Notes: generated by a model from the sequence alone, not told the origin. A stretch of 64,000 nt of DNA from Photobacterium carnosum (GCF_002849605.1 NZ_NPIB01000007.1:101388-165387), one strand, 5' to 3'. Positions 54,147-63,852 are shown, counted from the stretch's first letter. Made by a program: numbers and translations.

Positions 54147-56675
54147 ATGGCGACTCAAAACAATCATAAAGGCATTACACGCCGCCGCTTCTTATCTGGT
54201 CTTGCGATTGCAAGTGCTGCATCAGTTGTCGGTACTAGCCTGCTTGCTCCTCGTAAAGCAATGGCAGCAACAGATGCAATAACAGGTTTTAACGGTGAAG
54301 TGCTTTGTGGCTCTCACTGGGGTGCTTTCCGCGCTAAAGTTGTTAACGGTGTATGGACTGAAACCACACCGTTTGAGAAAGACCCACACCCAACAGTTAT
54401 GCTAGATGCCGTACGTGAAGTGGTATACAACCATGCACGTGTTAAATACCCAATGATCCGTATCGATTGGCTAAAACAAGGCTACAAGTCTGATACAAGC
54501 CAACGTGGTAACAACCGTTTCGTACGTGTGCCTTGGTCACAAGCATTAGATTTCTTCCAACACGAATTAAACCGTGTTCAAGAAACTTATGGCCCAAGTG
54601 CGTTATACGCAGGTCATACTGGCTGGCAGTCTGTAGGTAAACTACACAACGCCGGTACGATGATGAAACGTGGTATCAGCCTACACGGTACAACCCTTGG
54701 TAAAATGGGTGACTACTCAACAGGTGCTGCACAAGTTATTCTTCCTTACGTTGCTGGTGCAATGGAAGTCTACGAGCAACAAACCTCTTGGGATATCGTG
54801 CTTAAAAACACAGATACCATCGTAATGTGGGGTACGGATCCCGTTAAAAACCTTCAAGTAGGTTGGTTGGTTCCTGATCACAGCGTATACGGTTCATACC
54901 AGCAACTTGCTGAAAAAGTGAAAAACAAAGAAATTAAAGTTATTCACATTGACCCTGTCCGTAACCAAACCATGAAGTTTGTTGGTGGTGAGCAGTTACC
55001 TGTTCACCCACAATCAGATATTCCGTTGATGCTGGCGATTGCGCACACGCTATACACTGAAAATCTATACGACAAAGAATTCATCGCTAACTACACCACA
55101 GGCTTTAAGCAGTTCATGCCTTACGTGATGGGCGAAACTGACGGTATCGTTAAGACTCCCGAATGGGCAGAGAAAATCTGTGGCATCAAGGCAAGTCAGA
55201 TCCGTGAACTAGCACGTACAATGGCGGGTGGTCGTACTCAGCTTGTCGGCGGTTGGTGTTTACAGCGTATGCAACACGGCGAACAATGGGCGTGGATGCT
55301 AGTTGTTCTTGCCGCAATGCTTGGTCAAATTGGTCAACCTGGTGGTGGTTTCGGCTTTGGCTGGCACTACAACGACGCAGGTACTATCACTTCGGCTGGC
55401 CCACTAATGTCAGGCTTTAGTGGTGTAACAGGCGTAGAGCCAATCTACAACGGTTCTTTTAAAGGTTACGCTAAGACAATTCCTGTTGCGCGCTTTGTTG
55501 ATTGTATCTCTAATCCAGGTACGAAGATTCAATGGAATGGTAACGAAATTACCTTCCCATACATGAAGATGGCGATCTTCAGCGGTAACAACCCATTTGC
55601 TCACCACCAAGATCGTAACCGTATGATCAAAGCGTGGACGAAACTAGAGACCGTTGTTTCTATCGAGCACCAATGGACAGCAACATGTCGTTTTGCAGAT
55701 ATCGTCTTACCTGCAACAACCACTTACGAGCGTGATGATATCGAGCAGTTTGGTAACCACTCCAACAAAGGTATCCTTGCATTACGTAAGATTGTTGAGC
55801 CAATGTTTGAATCTAAAGATGACTTTGATATTTTCCGTGAGCTATGTGCACGCTTCAACCGTGAAGAAGCATTTACTGGCGGTAAAACAAAAATGGAAAT
55901 CATCGAAGAAATCTACAACGGTGCGCGTTTGCAAGGCCGTGGTATCGGTGTTCGTATGCCAAACTTCTCTAAGTTCTGGGAAGGTGATGGTTATATTGAA
56001 TTCCCTGCGGGCAAAGAGTGGGTACGTCACGAATCATTCCGTAACGAACCGGATCTTGAGCCACTAGGTACAGCATCAGGTCTAATTGAGATCTACTGTA
56101 AGACCATCGCAGATATGGGTTATAACGACTGTCAAGGTCACCCAATGTGGTTTGAAAAAGAAGAACGTAGTCACGGTGGTCCACGCTCTGATGTCTATCC
56201 GCTTCACTTACAAAGCTGTCACCCCAATAATCGTTTGCACTCACAGTTATGTTCATCAACTGACTTCCGTGCAACTTACGCTGTTGCAGATCGTGAGCCG
56301 ATTTACATCAATACTCAAGATGCTGCTGCTCGTAATATTAAATCGGGTGATTTGGTACGTGTCTTTAACGGTCGTGGTCAAGTATTAGCGGGTGCGGTTG
56401 TTACTGAAGACTACTCACCAGGTGTTTGTCGTATTCATGAAGGTGCTTGGTATAGCCCATTAGAAGGCGGCAAAGCAGGTACAATCTGTACTTACGGCGA
56501 TCCAAACGTATTAACGTTAGATATCGGTACTTCTCAACTAGCACAAGCAACATCAGCGCACACCGCTGTGGTTGATATTGAGAAATACACAGGCCCAGTA
56601 CCTGAAGTAACTGGTTTTAACGGCCCGACGTATGAAACTGGCATTGATCCACTATTCCCTGCAATGGATAAATAA
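54147..56675 (+). CDS. torA: Trimethylamine-N-oxide reductase TorA (molybdoenzyme)
   Basis: An 842-residue periplasmic bis-MGD molybdoenzyme of the DMSO reductase family. The Tat signal is TRRRFLSG (about 11-18), cleaved after AMA near residue 40. GDYSTGAAQ puts the Mo-ligating Ser at 191. The segments HTGWQS and MKRG (binding of cofactor) and the C-terminal molybdopterin-binding region (SCHPNNRLHSQL) are intact. No Fe-S cluster motif, as expected. It reduces TMAO to trimethylamine. AAGGA ribosome site. A terminator after it separates torD. Confidence 0.96.
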   Translation: MATQNNHKGITRRRFLSGLAIASAASVVGTSLLAPRKAMAATDAITGFNGEVLCGSHWGAFRAKVVNGVWTETTPFEKDPHPTVMLDAVREVVYNHARVKYPMIRIDWLKQGYKSDTSQRGNNRFVRVPWSQALDFFQHELNRVQETYGPSALYAGHTGWQSVGKLHNAGTMMKRGISLHGTTLGKMGDYSTGAAQVILPYVAGAMEVYEQQTSWDIVLKNTDTIVMWGTDPVKNLQVGWLVPDHSVYGSYQQLAEKVKNKEIKVIHIDPVRNQTMKFVGGEQLPVHPQSDIPLMLAIAHTLYTENLYDKEFIANYTTGFKQFMPYVMGETDGIVKTPEWAEKICGIKASQIRELARTMAGGRTQLVGGWCLQRMQHGEQWAWMLVVLAAMLGQIGQPGGGFGFGWHYNDAGTITSAGPLMSGFSGVTGVEPIYNGSFKGYAKTIPVARFVDCISNPGTKIQWNGNEITFPYMKMAIFSGNNPFAHHQDRNRMIKAWTKLETVVSIEHQWTATCRFADIVLPATTTYERDDIEQFGNHSNKGILALRKIVEPMFESKDDFDIFRELCARFNREEAFTGGKTKMEIIEEIYNGARLQGRGIGVRMPNFSKFWEGDGYIEFPAGKEWVRHESFRNEPDLEPLGTASGLIEIYCKTIADMGYNDCQGHPMWFEKEERSHGGPRSDVYPLHLQSCHPNNRLHSQLCSSTDFRATYAVADREPIYINTQDAAARNIKSGDLVRVFNGRGQVLAGAVVTEDYSPGVCRIHEGAWYSPLEGGKAGTICTYGDPNVLTLDIGTSQLAQATSAHTAVVDIEKYTGPVPEVTGFNGPTYETGIDPLFPAMDK

Positions 56676-56704
56676 TTAATCCATTGTTAGCCGAATAAAT
56701 CAAT

Positions 56705-56750
56705 CCATAAAGGCGATGAATCTTATTTTCATCGCCTTTATTTCATTTTT
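56705..56750 (+). terminator. Terminator between torA and torD
   Basis: AAAGGCGATGA (56709-56719) and TCATCGCCTTT (56729-56739), then T-rich. It may limit TorD made from the torCA transcript. Confidence 0.82.
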
Positions 56751-56827
56751 TAGAACCTATTCTAATAACCGTTAGGTATACTCTACTTAACTGCTTTATT
56801 TGAATATGTTTTATGTCTGGAGTGACC

Positions 56828-57475
56828 ATGCAAGAATTTATCGCATTCAATGAACAACGAGCTGAAATCTATTGGTGGATGTCTTCACTTTTCGCCCGTG
56901 AATTAAGTGATGCAGATCTACATGAATACCATGGCGGTGAGATGTATACCTTCCTGTCGGGTCTTGGTATGACTGAGGAATTAAAAGCACCCGTTGATAA
57001 CTTTCGAGCAGCCATTACAAAGTCTAATGCTCGCAGTGACGAGCAACTAGAACTTGCCGCTGATTTTTGTGGTTTATTTTTAAGCACACCAAAATCAGGA
57101 GCGTTGCCTTACGCTTCAATGTATGTCGGTAAAACAGGATTACTAAACGATAAGCCCGCACAAGAAATGCATGAGCTTATGGCATCATTTGATATTGCAC
57201 AGCGCAAAGAATTTAATGAACCAGCTGATCACCTTGCCATTGAATTAGACTTCATGGGTAATTTAATCATCATGGGTAATCAGCAGAAAACTGAAGAACA
57301 ACGTGAAGCTCTGATGCAATCACAATTGTCATTCATCAATACAATGCTACTAAACTGGTTACCGTTATTTGCTAAAGAATGCCAGATACGTGATCGCTTT
57401 GGCTTCTATGCTGCAGCTGCAAATCTACTCCTTTCATTCTGCATGCTTGATAAGAAATTTCTTATTGGTGAATAA
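56828..57475 (+). CDS. torD: TorA-specific chaperone TorD
   Basis: A 215-residue all-helical cytoplasmic chaperone of the TorD/DmsD/NarJ family. EIYWWMSSLFARELS (about 14-28) and ADFCGLFLSTPKSGALPYASMY (in pieces at about 81-103), then EPADHLAIELDFMGNLI, are the hallmarks. It binds the TorA Tat peptide and helps molybdenum cofactor insertion. Start 56828 has GGAG 7 nt upstream; the ATG at 56813 has none. It lies 150 bp after torA beyond a terminator, so some transcription may start separately. Confidence 0.93.
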   Translation: MQEFIAFNEQRAEIYWWMSSLFARELSDADLHEYHGGEMYTFLSGLGMTEELKAPVDNFRAAITKSNARSDEQLELAADFCGLFLSTPKSGALPYASMYVGKTGLLNDKPAQEMHELMASFDIAQRKEFNEPADHLAIELDFMGNLIIMGNQQKTEEQREALMQSQLSFINTMLLNWLPLFAKECQIRDRFGFYAAAANLLLSFCMLDKKFLIGE

Positions 57476-57499
57476 GCTTTTTTAGCTTTCATTACACGC

Positions 57500-57540
57500 A
57501 TTAAAACGGCCTTATTTAACCAAATAAGGCCGTTTTTTAT
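57500..57540 (+). terminator. Terminator of torD
   Basis: Perfect 15-bp stem (57503-57517 against 57522-57536; core ACGGCCTTATTT) with T run. Confidence 0.92.
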
Positions 57541-57904
57541 GTCACATTGCTAAAAAATTCTAATTTTAGAATTTAACAAACTACTCTTTCAAAATATTTA
57601 TATTTTAATTTCCTTTTATATTGCATAATAATGCAAAACCTTAGCGAATACATTCAATTCGCCGCTTAAATAAAATCATTTTTAATCATAGGGTTAATGG
57701 TCAAAAACAGACTATAACACTTTGAAATAATAGCAATTATCATTACCACTTATTATTTTATGCATAAGTTCATTTTTGATTTTTTATTTTGTCACACAAA
57801 TTTTCAAAATCTGATTCAGATCAACTAATTCTATTGATTTAAGTCATAAAATTGGTGTGTAATACTTCTAAAGTATATTTAATCATAGCTAACAAGGTTG
57901 ATAC
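57541..57904. other. Promoter region of the hydrogenase operon
   Basis: About 360 bp, AT-rich, holding an FNR-like site at 57834-57847. No gene or RNA seen. Confidence 0.5.
57834..57847 (+). promoter_or_regulatory. FNR-like half-matched site
   Basis: TTGAT-TTAA-GTCAT against TTGAT-N4-ATCAA: left half perfect, right half 3 of 5. It lies 57 bp before the hyaA ATG, consistent with anaerobic activation, but AT-rich DNA gives such matches by chance. Confidence 0.4.
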
Positions 57905-59041
57905 ATGGACTCGCATGCAGCCCTTTTTGAACTCGGCCAGAAACGTCTTGCTGAGCTTCGAAATACGAAACCTCTTCGTGAGGGATCTTTTCAGAAAAAA
58001 CTTGAACAAAATGGCTTTACCCGTCGTGATTTCATGATTTGGAGTGCAACCATCACTTCATTACTGGCACTCCCGCTACCTTTTAGTACCATGGTTGCAG
58101 AGGCTGCAGAGCTTTCTGACCGTGTTCCACTTATCTGGTTGAGCCTTGCCGAATGTACAGGTTGTTCTGAATCATTAGTACGTAGCACCACACCTGATAT
58201 CAGTACATTACTGTTTGAACATGTGTCACTTGAATATCAAGAAGTGCTCATGGCCGCCGCTGGCGATCAAGCAGAAGAAAATCTTGATAACGCAATGAAA
58301 GCTTATAAAGGTCAATACCTACTTGCCGCTGAAGGTGCAGTACCAACAGCAAATAACGGTACTTTCCTTACTATAGGTAGCCAAGCCGAAACAGGTGTCT
58401 CACTAATTAAACGTGTTGCAGCCGATGCTGCCGCAGTTATTTGTGTCGGTACATGTTCATCTTTCGGTGGCGTACAAGCCGCTCGTCCTAACCCAACTGG
58501 CGCGAAAAGTGTCGGTACGGTTATTGACCGTCCAGTGGTTAACGTTGCAGGTTGTCCACCTAACCCAGCCAACATTACCGGTACATTAATGTACTTCATC
58601 ATGTTTGGTCGTTTACCAGCATTAGATATTTTCAACCGTCCTAAATGGGCTTATGGCGCACGTGTTCATGATAACTGTGAACGTCGTGGTCACTTTGATG
58701 CTGGCGAATTCGTAACACAGTTTGGTGATGACAATGCCAAACAAGGTTACTGCTTATTCAAAATGGGTTGTAAAGGTCCTTACACTTACAACAACTGTCC
58801 TACTGAGCGATTTAATGCTCACACTAGCTGGCCAGTACTTGCAGGTCATGGTTGTATCGGTTGTTCAGAACCTGACTTTTGGGATGATATGGCAGATTTC
58901 GAAAAACCATTAAGTCGCCAACCTGTTCATGGTTTAGATGCTACCGCAGATACCATTGGTGCAGTTATTTTAGGTGTCACTGCCGTTGGTATTGGTGCAC
59001 ACGCAGTCAGTAGTATTTTTGCTAAAAAAGTCGAGGAATAA
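57905..59041 (+). CDS. hyaA: [NiFe]-hydrogenase small subunit (group 1, membrane-bound)
   Basis: A 378-residue electron-transfer subunit. The twin-arginine motif TRRDFMIW (39-46) comes after an unusually long 38-residue polar N-terminus, with cleavage after about EAAE. Proximal cluster ligands begin ECTGCSES (Cys84, Cys87), then GTCSSFGG and GCPPNP. The medial and distal cluster residues are in DNCERRGHFDAGEF, GYCLFKMGCKGP, NNCP and GHGCIGCSEPDFWD. A C-terminal membrane helix (about 349-368) anchors it. Positions Cys19 and Cys120 (HyaA numbering) of oxygen-tolerant enzymes are Gly here. hyaB follows after 3 bp. Confidence 0.95.
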   Translation: MDSHAALFELGQKRLAELRNTKPLREGSFQKKLEQNGFTRRDFMIWSATITSLLALPLPFSTMVAEAAELSDRVPLIWLSLAECTGCSESLVRSTTPDISTLLFEHVSLEYQEVLMAAAGDQAEENLDNAMKAYKGQYLLAAEGAVPTANNGTFLTIGSQAETGVSLIKRVAADAAAVICVGTCSSFGGVQAARPNPTGAKSVGTVIDRPVVNVAGCPPNPANITGTLMYFIMFGRLPALDIFNRPKWAYGARVHDNCERRGHFDAGEFVTQFGDDNAKQGYCLFKMGCKGPYTYNNCPTERFNAHTSWPVLAGHGCIGCSEPDFWDDMADFEKPLSRQPVHGLDATADTIGAVILGVTAVGIGAHAVSSIFAKKVEE

Positions 59042-59044
59042 TCC

Positions 59045-60748
59045 ATGAGCAAGCGCGTCGTTATCGATCCCATTACTCGTATCGAAGGCCACTTACGCAT
59101 CGAAGTTGAACTTGATGCGAATAACGTGATCAACAAAGCATGGGCATCATCTACCCTGTTCCGTGGTCTTGAAATTATTATGAAAGGCCGTACACCGTAT
59201 GATGTTGGCCTATTAATGCAACGTATCTGTGGTGTATGTACATCATCACACTACCTATGTGGTACGTTGGCTGTTGAAGATGCAATTAATGCCCAAGTTC
59301 CTCTCAATGCGAAATACATTCGTAGCTTGATCTTAACGACTCTACAATTGCATGACCATATTGTGCACTTCTACATTCTGCATGGTTTAGATTGGATAGA
59401 TGTTGTTTCAGCATTAAGTGCCGATCCTGCTAAAGCTGCGGCTGAAGCAATGAAGTACTCAGCAACACCAATAGCAGCTGGTGAAGGCGACTTACGTGCT
59501 GCACAAGAAAAAGTGCAAGGCTTAGTCAATACCGGTAAGTTAGGTCCATTTGCTAATGCTTACTGGGGTAATAAAACCTACAAGTTTACGCCTGAGCAAA
59601 ACTTGATCGGTTTAAGCCACTACCTTAAAGCTCTTGAAGTTCAACGTATTGCAGCAGAATCAATGGCAGTTTGGGGTGGTAAGAACCCACACCCACAATC
59701 GATTGTTGTTGGTGGTGTAACATGTGTACGTGACATGCTAGACCCTGCTCGCCTACAAGAATTCAAGCAAAAATATCAACATGTTGCTGACTTTGTTGAA
59801 CGCGCATACCAAGCTGATATTTTAATGGCAGCAGCGGCTTATGGTACTGCACCAAGTGTTCTTGGTGGTTGTAACGTTGATACGTTCATGTGTAGTGAAT
59901 CTATTTTACTTAACCCAGATGATCATCTTTTTGTTAGTGGTGTCATCCGTAATAAAGATTTATCTAAAGCAGAAAAGATTGATATTAATCTAATTGCCGA
60001 AGATGTGACTCACTCATGGTATGACGCTAACAAGCCTCAACATCCATACGATGGTACTACAATCCCTGAACATACACCGTTTATTGAGCGCGATACTATT
60101 GTTGGTAAACGTCCAACAATCAATGAAGCTGGTAAATATTCTTGGGTTAAATCACCACGTTATAATGGCGAACCTGTTGAAGTAGGTCCACTTGCAACAA
60201 TGGTTGTTAACTACGCACAGGGTAACCCTCGTGTAACACCAGTTGTAAATGATTTCCTAAAACAAACAGGACTACCTGCAGGCGCTTTATTTACCACCCT
60301 TGGTCGTACTGCTGCACGTATGTTGCATTCATTAACTATCTCTCGTCATGGTCTAGAAACATTTGAATCTATGGTTACTAACCTAAATTCAGATCATACC
60401 ACTTACATCGAACCGACGATTGATCCTAATAAAGAATACAAAGGTGTTGGCATCATTGAGGCACCACGTGGTTTCTTAAGCCACTGGTTACGTATTAAAG
60501 ATGCTAAAGTTGAAAACTACCAAGCAGTAGTACCAACAACATGGAATGCGGGCCCTATTGATGGTAACGGCAAGGTTGGTCCATACGAAGCGTCATTAGT
60601 AGGATTACACCTTGAAGATCCGAAAAAACCATTAGAAGTATTACGTGTTATTCACTCATTTGACCCTTGCATGGCGTGTTCAGTACACGTAATGGATTAT
60701 AAAGGTCAATCTCTTAGTGAATTCCGTATTCCAGCTCAGGCAATGTAA
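59045..60748 (+). CDS. hyaB: [NiFe]-hydrogenase large subunit
   Basis: A 567-residue catalytic subunit. The L1 motif RICGVCTSSH (about 59-68) and L2 motif DPCMACSVH (about 540-548) supply the four nickel-iron cysteines. After the L2 His, a 19-residue tail (VMDYKGQSLSEF then RIPAQAM) is expected to be cut off by HyaD once nickel is in place. GEGDLRAAQ and the large central region are normal. It lies in the operon between small subunit and cytochrome b, with GAGGAA before the ATG. Confidence 0.97.
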   Translation: MSKRVVIDPITRIEGHLRIEVELDANNVINKAWASSTLFRGLEIIMKGRTPYDVGLLMQRICGVCTSSHYLCGTLAVEDAINAQVPLNAKYIRSLILTTLQLHDHIVHFYILHGLDWIDVVSALSADPAKAAAEAMKYSATPIAAGEGDLRAAQEKVQGLVNTGKLGPFANAYWGNKTYKFTPEQNLIGLSHYLKALEVQRIAAESMAVWGGKNPHPQSIVVGGVTCVRDMLDPARLQEFKQKYQHVADFVERAYQADILMAAAAYGTAPSVLGGCNVDTFMCSESILLNPDDHLFVSGVIRNKDLSKAEKIDINLIAEDVTHSWYDANKPQHPYDGTTIPEHTPFIERDTIVGKRPTINEAGKYSWVKSPRYNGEPVEVGPLATMVVNYAQGNPRVTPVVNDFLKQTGLPAGALFTTLGRTAARMLHSLTISRHGLETFESMVTNLNSDHTTYIEPTIDPNKEYKGVGIIEAPRGFLSHWLRIKDAKVENYQAVVPTTWNAGPIDGNGKVGPYEASLVGLHLEDPKKPLEVLRVIHSFDPCMACSVHVMDYKGQSLSEFRIPAQAM

Positions 60749-60761
60749 CTAAGGATTTATC

Positions 60762-61505
60762 ATGTCAACAAATACTGTGTTGTATAAACGATCCTATGTA
60801 TTTTCATTCGTTATTCGTTTATGCCACTGGCTACGTGCCTTTGCAGTTTTTGGACTAGTCGTTACTGGTTTTTATATTGCTTGGCCGTTTTTAGTCGCAC
60901 CCGATAGCACCAATGTGCTTGAACAAGGCTGGATCCGTTTAGCACATGAAGTATTAGGCTTTATTTTAATCGCCGTAACACTGATTCGTGTCTATCTGTT
61001 CTTTTTCAGTCGTAGCAACGTTGAACGGCGCTCGATTCAAGATATCGTGAGTCCCAAAAGCTGGGTAAAACAGATCAAAGCCTATTTTTGGATGGGTAAT
61101 GCTCCGCACCATGGCGCTTATGGTCCTTTACAACTGATGGTTTATGCAGGGATTTCTATCGCTGCCATCTTCATGTGTGTGACTGGCTTAACGCTATATG
61201 CTAATGTGTACCACTTTATTGGTGGCATGATGTGGGAACCTGCTCAATGGGTCGCATACGCGATGGGCGGGCTAGATGAAGTACGTAAATGGCACCATTA
61301 TATTACTTGGGCATTCATTATTTTTGTATTGATCCACGTGTATATGGTGATTTGGACAGGGATCCGTTTCCGTAACGGTTCTGCTGATGCCATTATGTCT
61401 GGTTATGATTACCACGCGGTAAACGTAAAAAAAACAGATAACGGCAATCATCCCGTTCAGCATCATGCTCATCAAAATAGTCACTCAAAAAATAAAGGCC
61501 ACTAG
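60762..61505 (+). CDS. hyaC: Ni/Fe-hydrogenase b-type cytochrome subunit
   Basis: A 247-residue di-heme membrane protein. FVIRLCHWLRAFAVFGLVVTGFYI (helix 1, heme His), then RLAHEVLGFILIAVTLIRVYLFF (helix 2), helix 3 near GPLQLMVYAG and HHYITWAFIIFVLIHVYMVIW (helix 4 with His ligands). It takes electrons from HyaA to the quinone pool. The cytoplasmic C terminus is His-rich (PVQHHAHQNSHS), which may hold metal such as nickel (inference). AAGGAT ribosome site, 13 bp after hyaB. Confidence 0.95.
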   Translation: MSTNTVLYKRSYVFSFVIRLCHWLRAFAVFGLVVTGFYIAWPFLVAPDSTNVLEQGWIRLAHEVLGFILIAVTLIRVYLFFFSRSNVERRSIQDIVSPKSWVKQIKAYFWMGNAPHHGAYGPLQLMVYAGISIAAIFMCVTGLTLYANVYHFIGGMMWEPAQWVAYAMGGLDEVRKWHHYITWAFIIFVLIHVYMVIWTGIRFRNGSADAIMSGYDYHAVNVKKTDNGNHPVQHHAHQNSHSKNKGH

Positions 61506-61510
61506 CGCAA

Positions 61511-62056
61511 ATGAAGATATTGCTGCTTGGTATTGGCAATGTCTTGTACGCCGACGAAGGAGTCGGCGTACATTTCGTCAATTATCTCACAGAAAATTAC
61601 CGCTTTACGCACCCCGACCATCAGATTGATCTTATTGATGGCGGTACGTTAGCACATTGTCTTATTCCGACATTAACCCAATATGACCACCTTGTTGTGG
61701 TTGATACAGTGAATGCCGCAGATGTAGATGCTGGTGAAGTGTATTTCTTTGACTTTGATAAAGCCCCTGCTGAAATCGATTGGCAAGGTAGTGCTCACGA
61801 AGTGGAAATGCTACAAACATTAATCATGATGGAGCTGGTTGGCGATCGTCCTAAAACATATGTTTTAGGCGTTACACCAACAGTGTTAGAGCCAATGCAT
61901 ATGGGTCTAACCTCTAAAATTAATGCAGCAATACCTGTTATGGAATCTGCACTAATTAAGCACCTTTCCGCTCTCGATATAACGTGCGAAAAAGTGAATA
62001 ATATTGATATTAACAGCCTGATTCCTACGGCTTACAAACGAGGCATTGAACAATGA
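61511..62056 (+). CDS. hyaD: Hydrogenase maturation endopeptidase (HyaD/HybD family)
   Basis: A 181-residue protease. LLLGIGNVLYADEGVGVHFV (in pieces at 4-23) is the family signature, and Glu16, Asp in VDTVNAAD (about 64) and His in SAHEVEM (about 98) are the nickel-sensing ligands. It removes the C-terminal tail of HyaB after nickel insertion. It starts 6 bp after hyaC and overlaps the next gene by 4 bp (ATGA), so the genes are translationally coupled. Confidence 0.95.
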   Translation: MKILLLGIGNVLYADEGVGVHFVNYLTENYRFTHPDHQIDLIDGGTLAHCLIPTLTQYDHLVVVDTVNAADVDAGEVYFFDFDKAPAEIDWQGSAHEVEMLQTLIMMELVGDRPKTYVLGVTPTVLEPMHMGLTSKINAAIPVMESALIKHLSALDITCEKVNNIDINSLIPTAYKRGIEQ

Positions 62057-63795
62057 AATTAATTCAATTTTCTTTTACCTGTTCACGCCCTGTACCTTTC
62101 TATGCGCAATTATGTAACGATTATTTAGCCAATCAACAAGTGGAAATCACTATTGCTTATGATAAAAATCGTTACCTTATTGAAGCCGTTGGCACCCAAC
62201 CACAACTTGAAGCATTAGCTGATCAAATATCCAAAGATTTCTTACTGTCTATTTGGCTAATTGACTCTTCAATCAAAGAAATTCGTCACCGTGAAGGGCG
62301 TATTGTTCCCTTAATAACAACTGCGCATAACCTGCCTTTTTGTAGTTATTGCGAACCTGCTCTTGGTGATAACCAATCTGAATTATTTGGTGAAGTGGAT
62401 ATTACTTGTTCACATTGTCATGGTGAAAAATTGGTTGATCCCTCTATTACTAGCCAACAGATTCAGCAATGGGCTGAAACGGTAATGAATACGGGTCATG
62501 TCAGCTTTAGCTTACCGCTAGCTAATAACCAACAACATGAATTTCATTTAAGTCGTGGTCCTATTGTCATCGCACACCAGCAGCGTCAACAAGTCATTGT
62601 TTGTAACCCTAATAATGTACCAATGCACTTTCTTGTGCCATCGTTACATGTGTTAGCGTTATCGAGCTTAGAAAAACCCCGTGTTACTGTTCGATCTAAA
62701 CAACATCACGCTCAGCTTGATCAACCGTTATATGATCTCTGCTTTAGCTACAACCGCGTATTAACAATACTGACTGAAATACTCCGTGTACGTGGTATCG
62801 ATTATTTACACATTGAAACCAATCATCAGCAACCTTTAATTGCACGAATTAATAAAGGTTGGAGTCAGGTTTGTAGCGATCCGGTGATTAATCCTTTAGC
62901 GCCATTCAAAGCGGTTGAACCATTACATGATCAAGCTTGCATCAATGGCTTAAATGCCTATTGGAGCAAGCGTCGCATTCATTTTGATTATCAACCTCAT
63001 CATTCCAATGATGCACCAGCACAAACTATTCCGATCTGTGCACTGCATGGTGGAATGTTAGAATCAGGAGTGGGTCGTCATAGTGCCGCTATTTACTTTG
63101 GCCGCTATGCCGCAGGCGAGATTGTTAGTCAAGATAGATTTACTCGCACTGAGACTTTCTTAACCATGCCTACCCTGCCGCATTCAGGCTCAGAAATGAT
63201 TGCGACATTAGCCGCTGGTGAACAAGCTGAAGTATTAGCGAAATTTAAATATCAAATACCTGTAAGTTATAACGCGCTTAATAAATTAATCTTAAATGAG
63301 TGTAATAACCAACTTTCTGGTTTATTTGCATTGGCAGCTACGATACTAGGTTTATCTAAAACAGGTCATGATAGTGTTCAATATCTGAATGATGCCTTGA
63401 TCGCTAAATCACTCCACAATGCTGACAATCAAGGTCACCGTGTCGATTTTCCATTAGATATGGTCGATAACAAACGAACCATTGATTGGGCAAAAATGGT
63501 CGGCAGTTTAATGAGTTTCTGTTTGGTCGTTGATGAAGTTAATTACGACAAACTCGCCTTTGGTGTGATGGACTCACTAGCAGACTATATTGCTAACTGG
63601 ATCGAACGTATGGACGAAACTGGTGGCATTAAAGCCGTTACCCTTGCAGGTAGTGACTTTGCTAATGAAGTGCTAGCAGATCGCGTTTGCTTACGTGTAG
63701 GTAAGAACTTCCCTATCGTGGTAAACCGTAAACTAGAACTTGATGGCAGCAATTTAAGTGCTGGTGCATTGTTCTTAAAAATGCGCCGCCGTTAA
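62053..63795 (+). CDS. HypF-like hydrogenase maturation protein (HydE/HyaE type)
   Basis: A 580-residue protein. An N-terminal acylphosphatase-like part (about 1-85) is followed by a zinc-finger-like pair FCSYCEPA (about 97-104) and CSHCHGEK (about 124-131), reminiscent of the HypF fingers. The HypF YrdC motifs are not recognisable. The C-terminal part (about 320-580), with ICALHGGMLESGVGRHSAA and GIKAVTLAGSDFANEVLADR, resembles the Kae1-like domain of HypF but is shorter. Similar HypF-related genes close hydrogenase operons in Wolinella (hydE) and Shewanella. A role in HyaB maturation is inferred from context. A terminator follows. Confidence 0.75.
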   Translation: MKLIQFSFTCSRPVPFYAQLCNDYLANQQVEITIAYDKNRYLIEAVGTQPQLEALADQISKDFLLSIWLIDSSIKEIRHREGRIVPLITTAHNLPFCSYCEPALGDNQSELFGEVDITCSHCHGEKLVDPSITSQQIQQWAETVMNTGHVSFSLPLANNQQHEFHLSRGPIVIAHQQRQQVIVCNPNNVPMHFLVPSLHVLALSSLEKPRVTVRSKQHHAQLDQPLYDLCFSYNRVLTILTEILRVRGIDYLHIETNHQQPLIARINKGWSQVCSDPVINPLAPFKAVEPLHDQACINGLNAYWSKRRIHFDYQPHHSNDAPAQTIPICALHGGMLESGVGRHSAAIYFGRYAAGEIVSQDRFTRTETFLTMPTLPHSGSEMIATLAAGEQAEVLAKFKYQIPVSYNALNKLILNECNNQLSGLFALAATILGLSKTGHDSVQYLNDALIAKSLHNADNQGHRVDFPLDMVDNKRTIDWAKMVGSLMSFCLVVDEVNYDKLAFGVMDSLADYIANWIERMDETGGIKAVTLAGSDFANEVLADRVCLRVGKNFPIVVNRKLELDGSNLSAGALFLKMRRR

Positions 63796-63816
63796 GGTTT
63801 ATTCTTATTGAATTAA

Positions 63817-63852
63817 ATAGCCCCATTGCTGTTAGTGATGGGGCTTTTTTGT
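63817..63852 (+). terminator. Terminator of the hya operon
   Basis: AGCCCCAT (63819-63826) and ATGGGGCT (63838-63845), followed by six T. Confidence 0.9.

Noticed and set aside
55654..56067. Plus-strand ORF of 137 codons inside torA
   Set aside because: Out-of-frame shadow of a highly conserved gene with biased codons.
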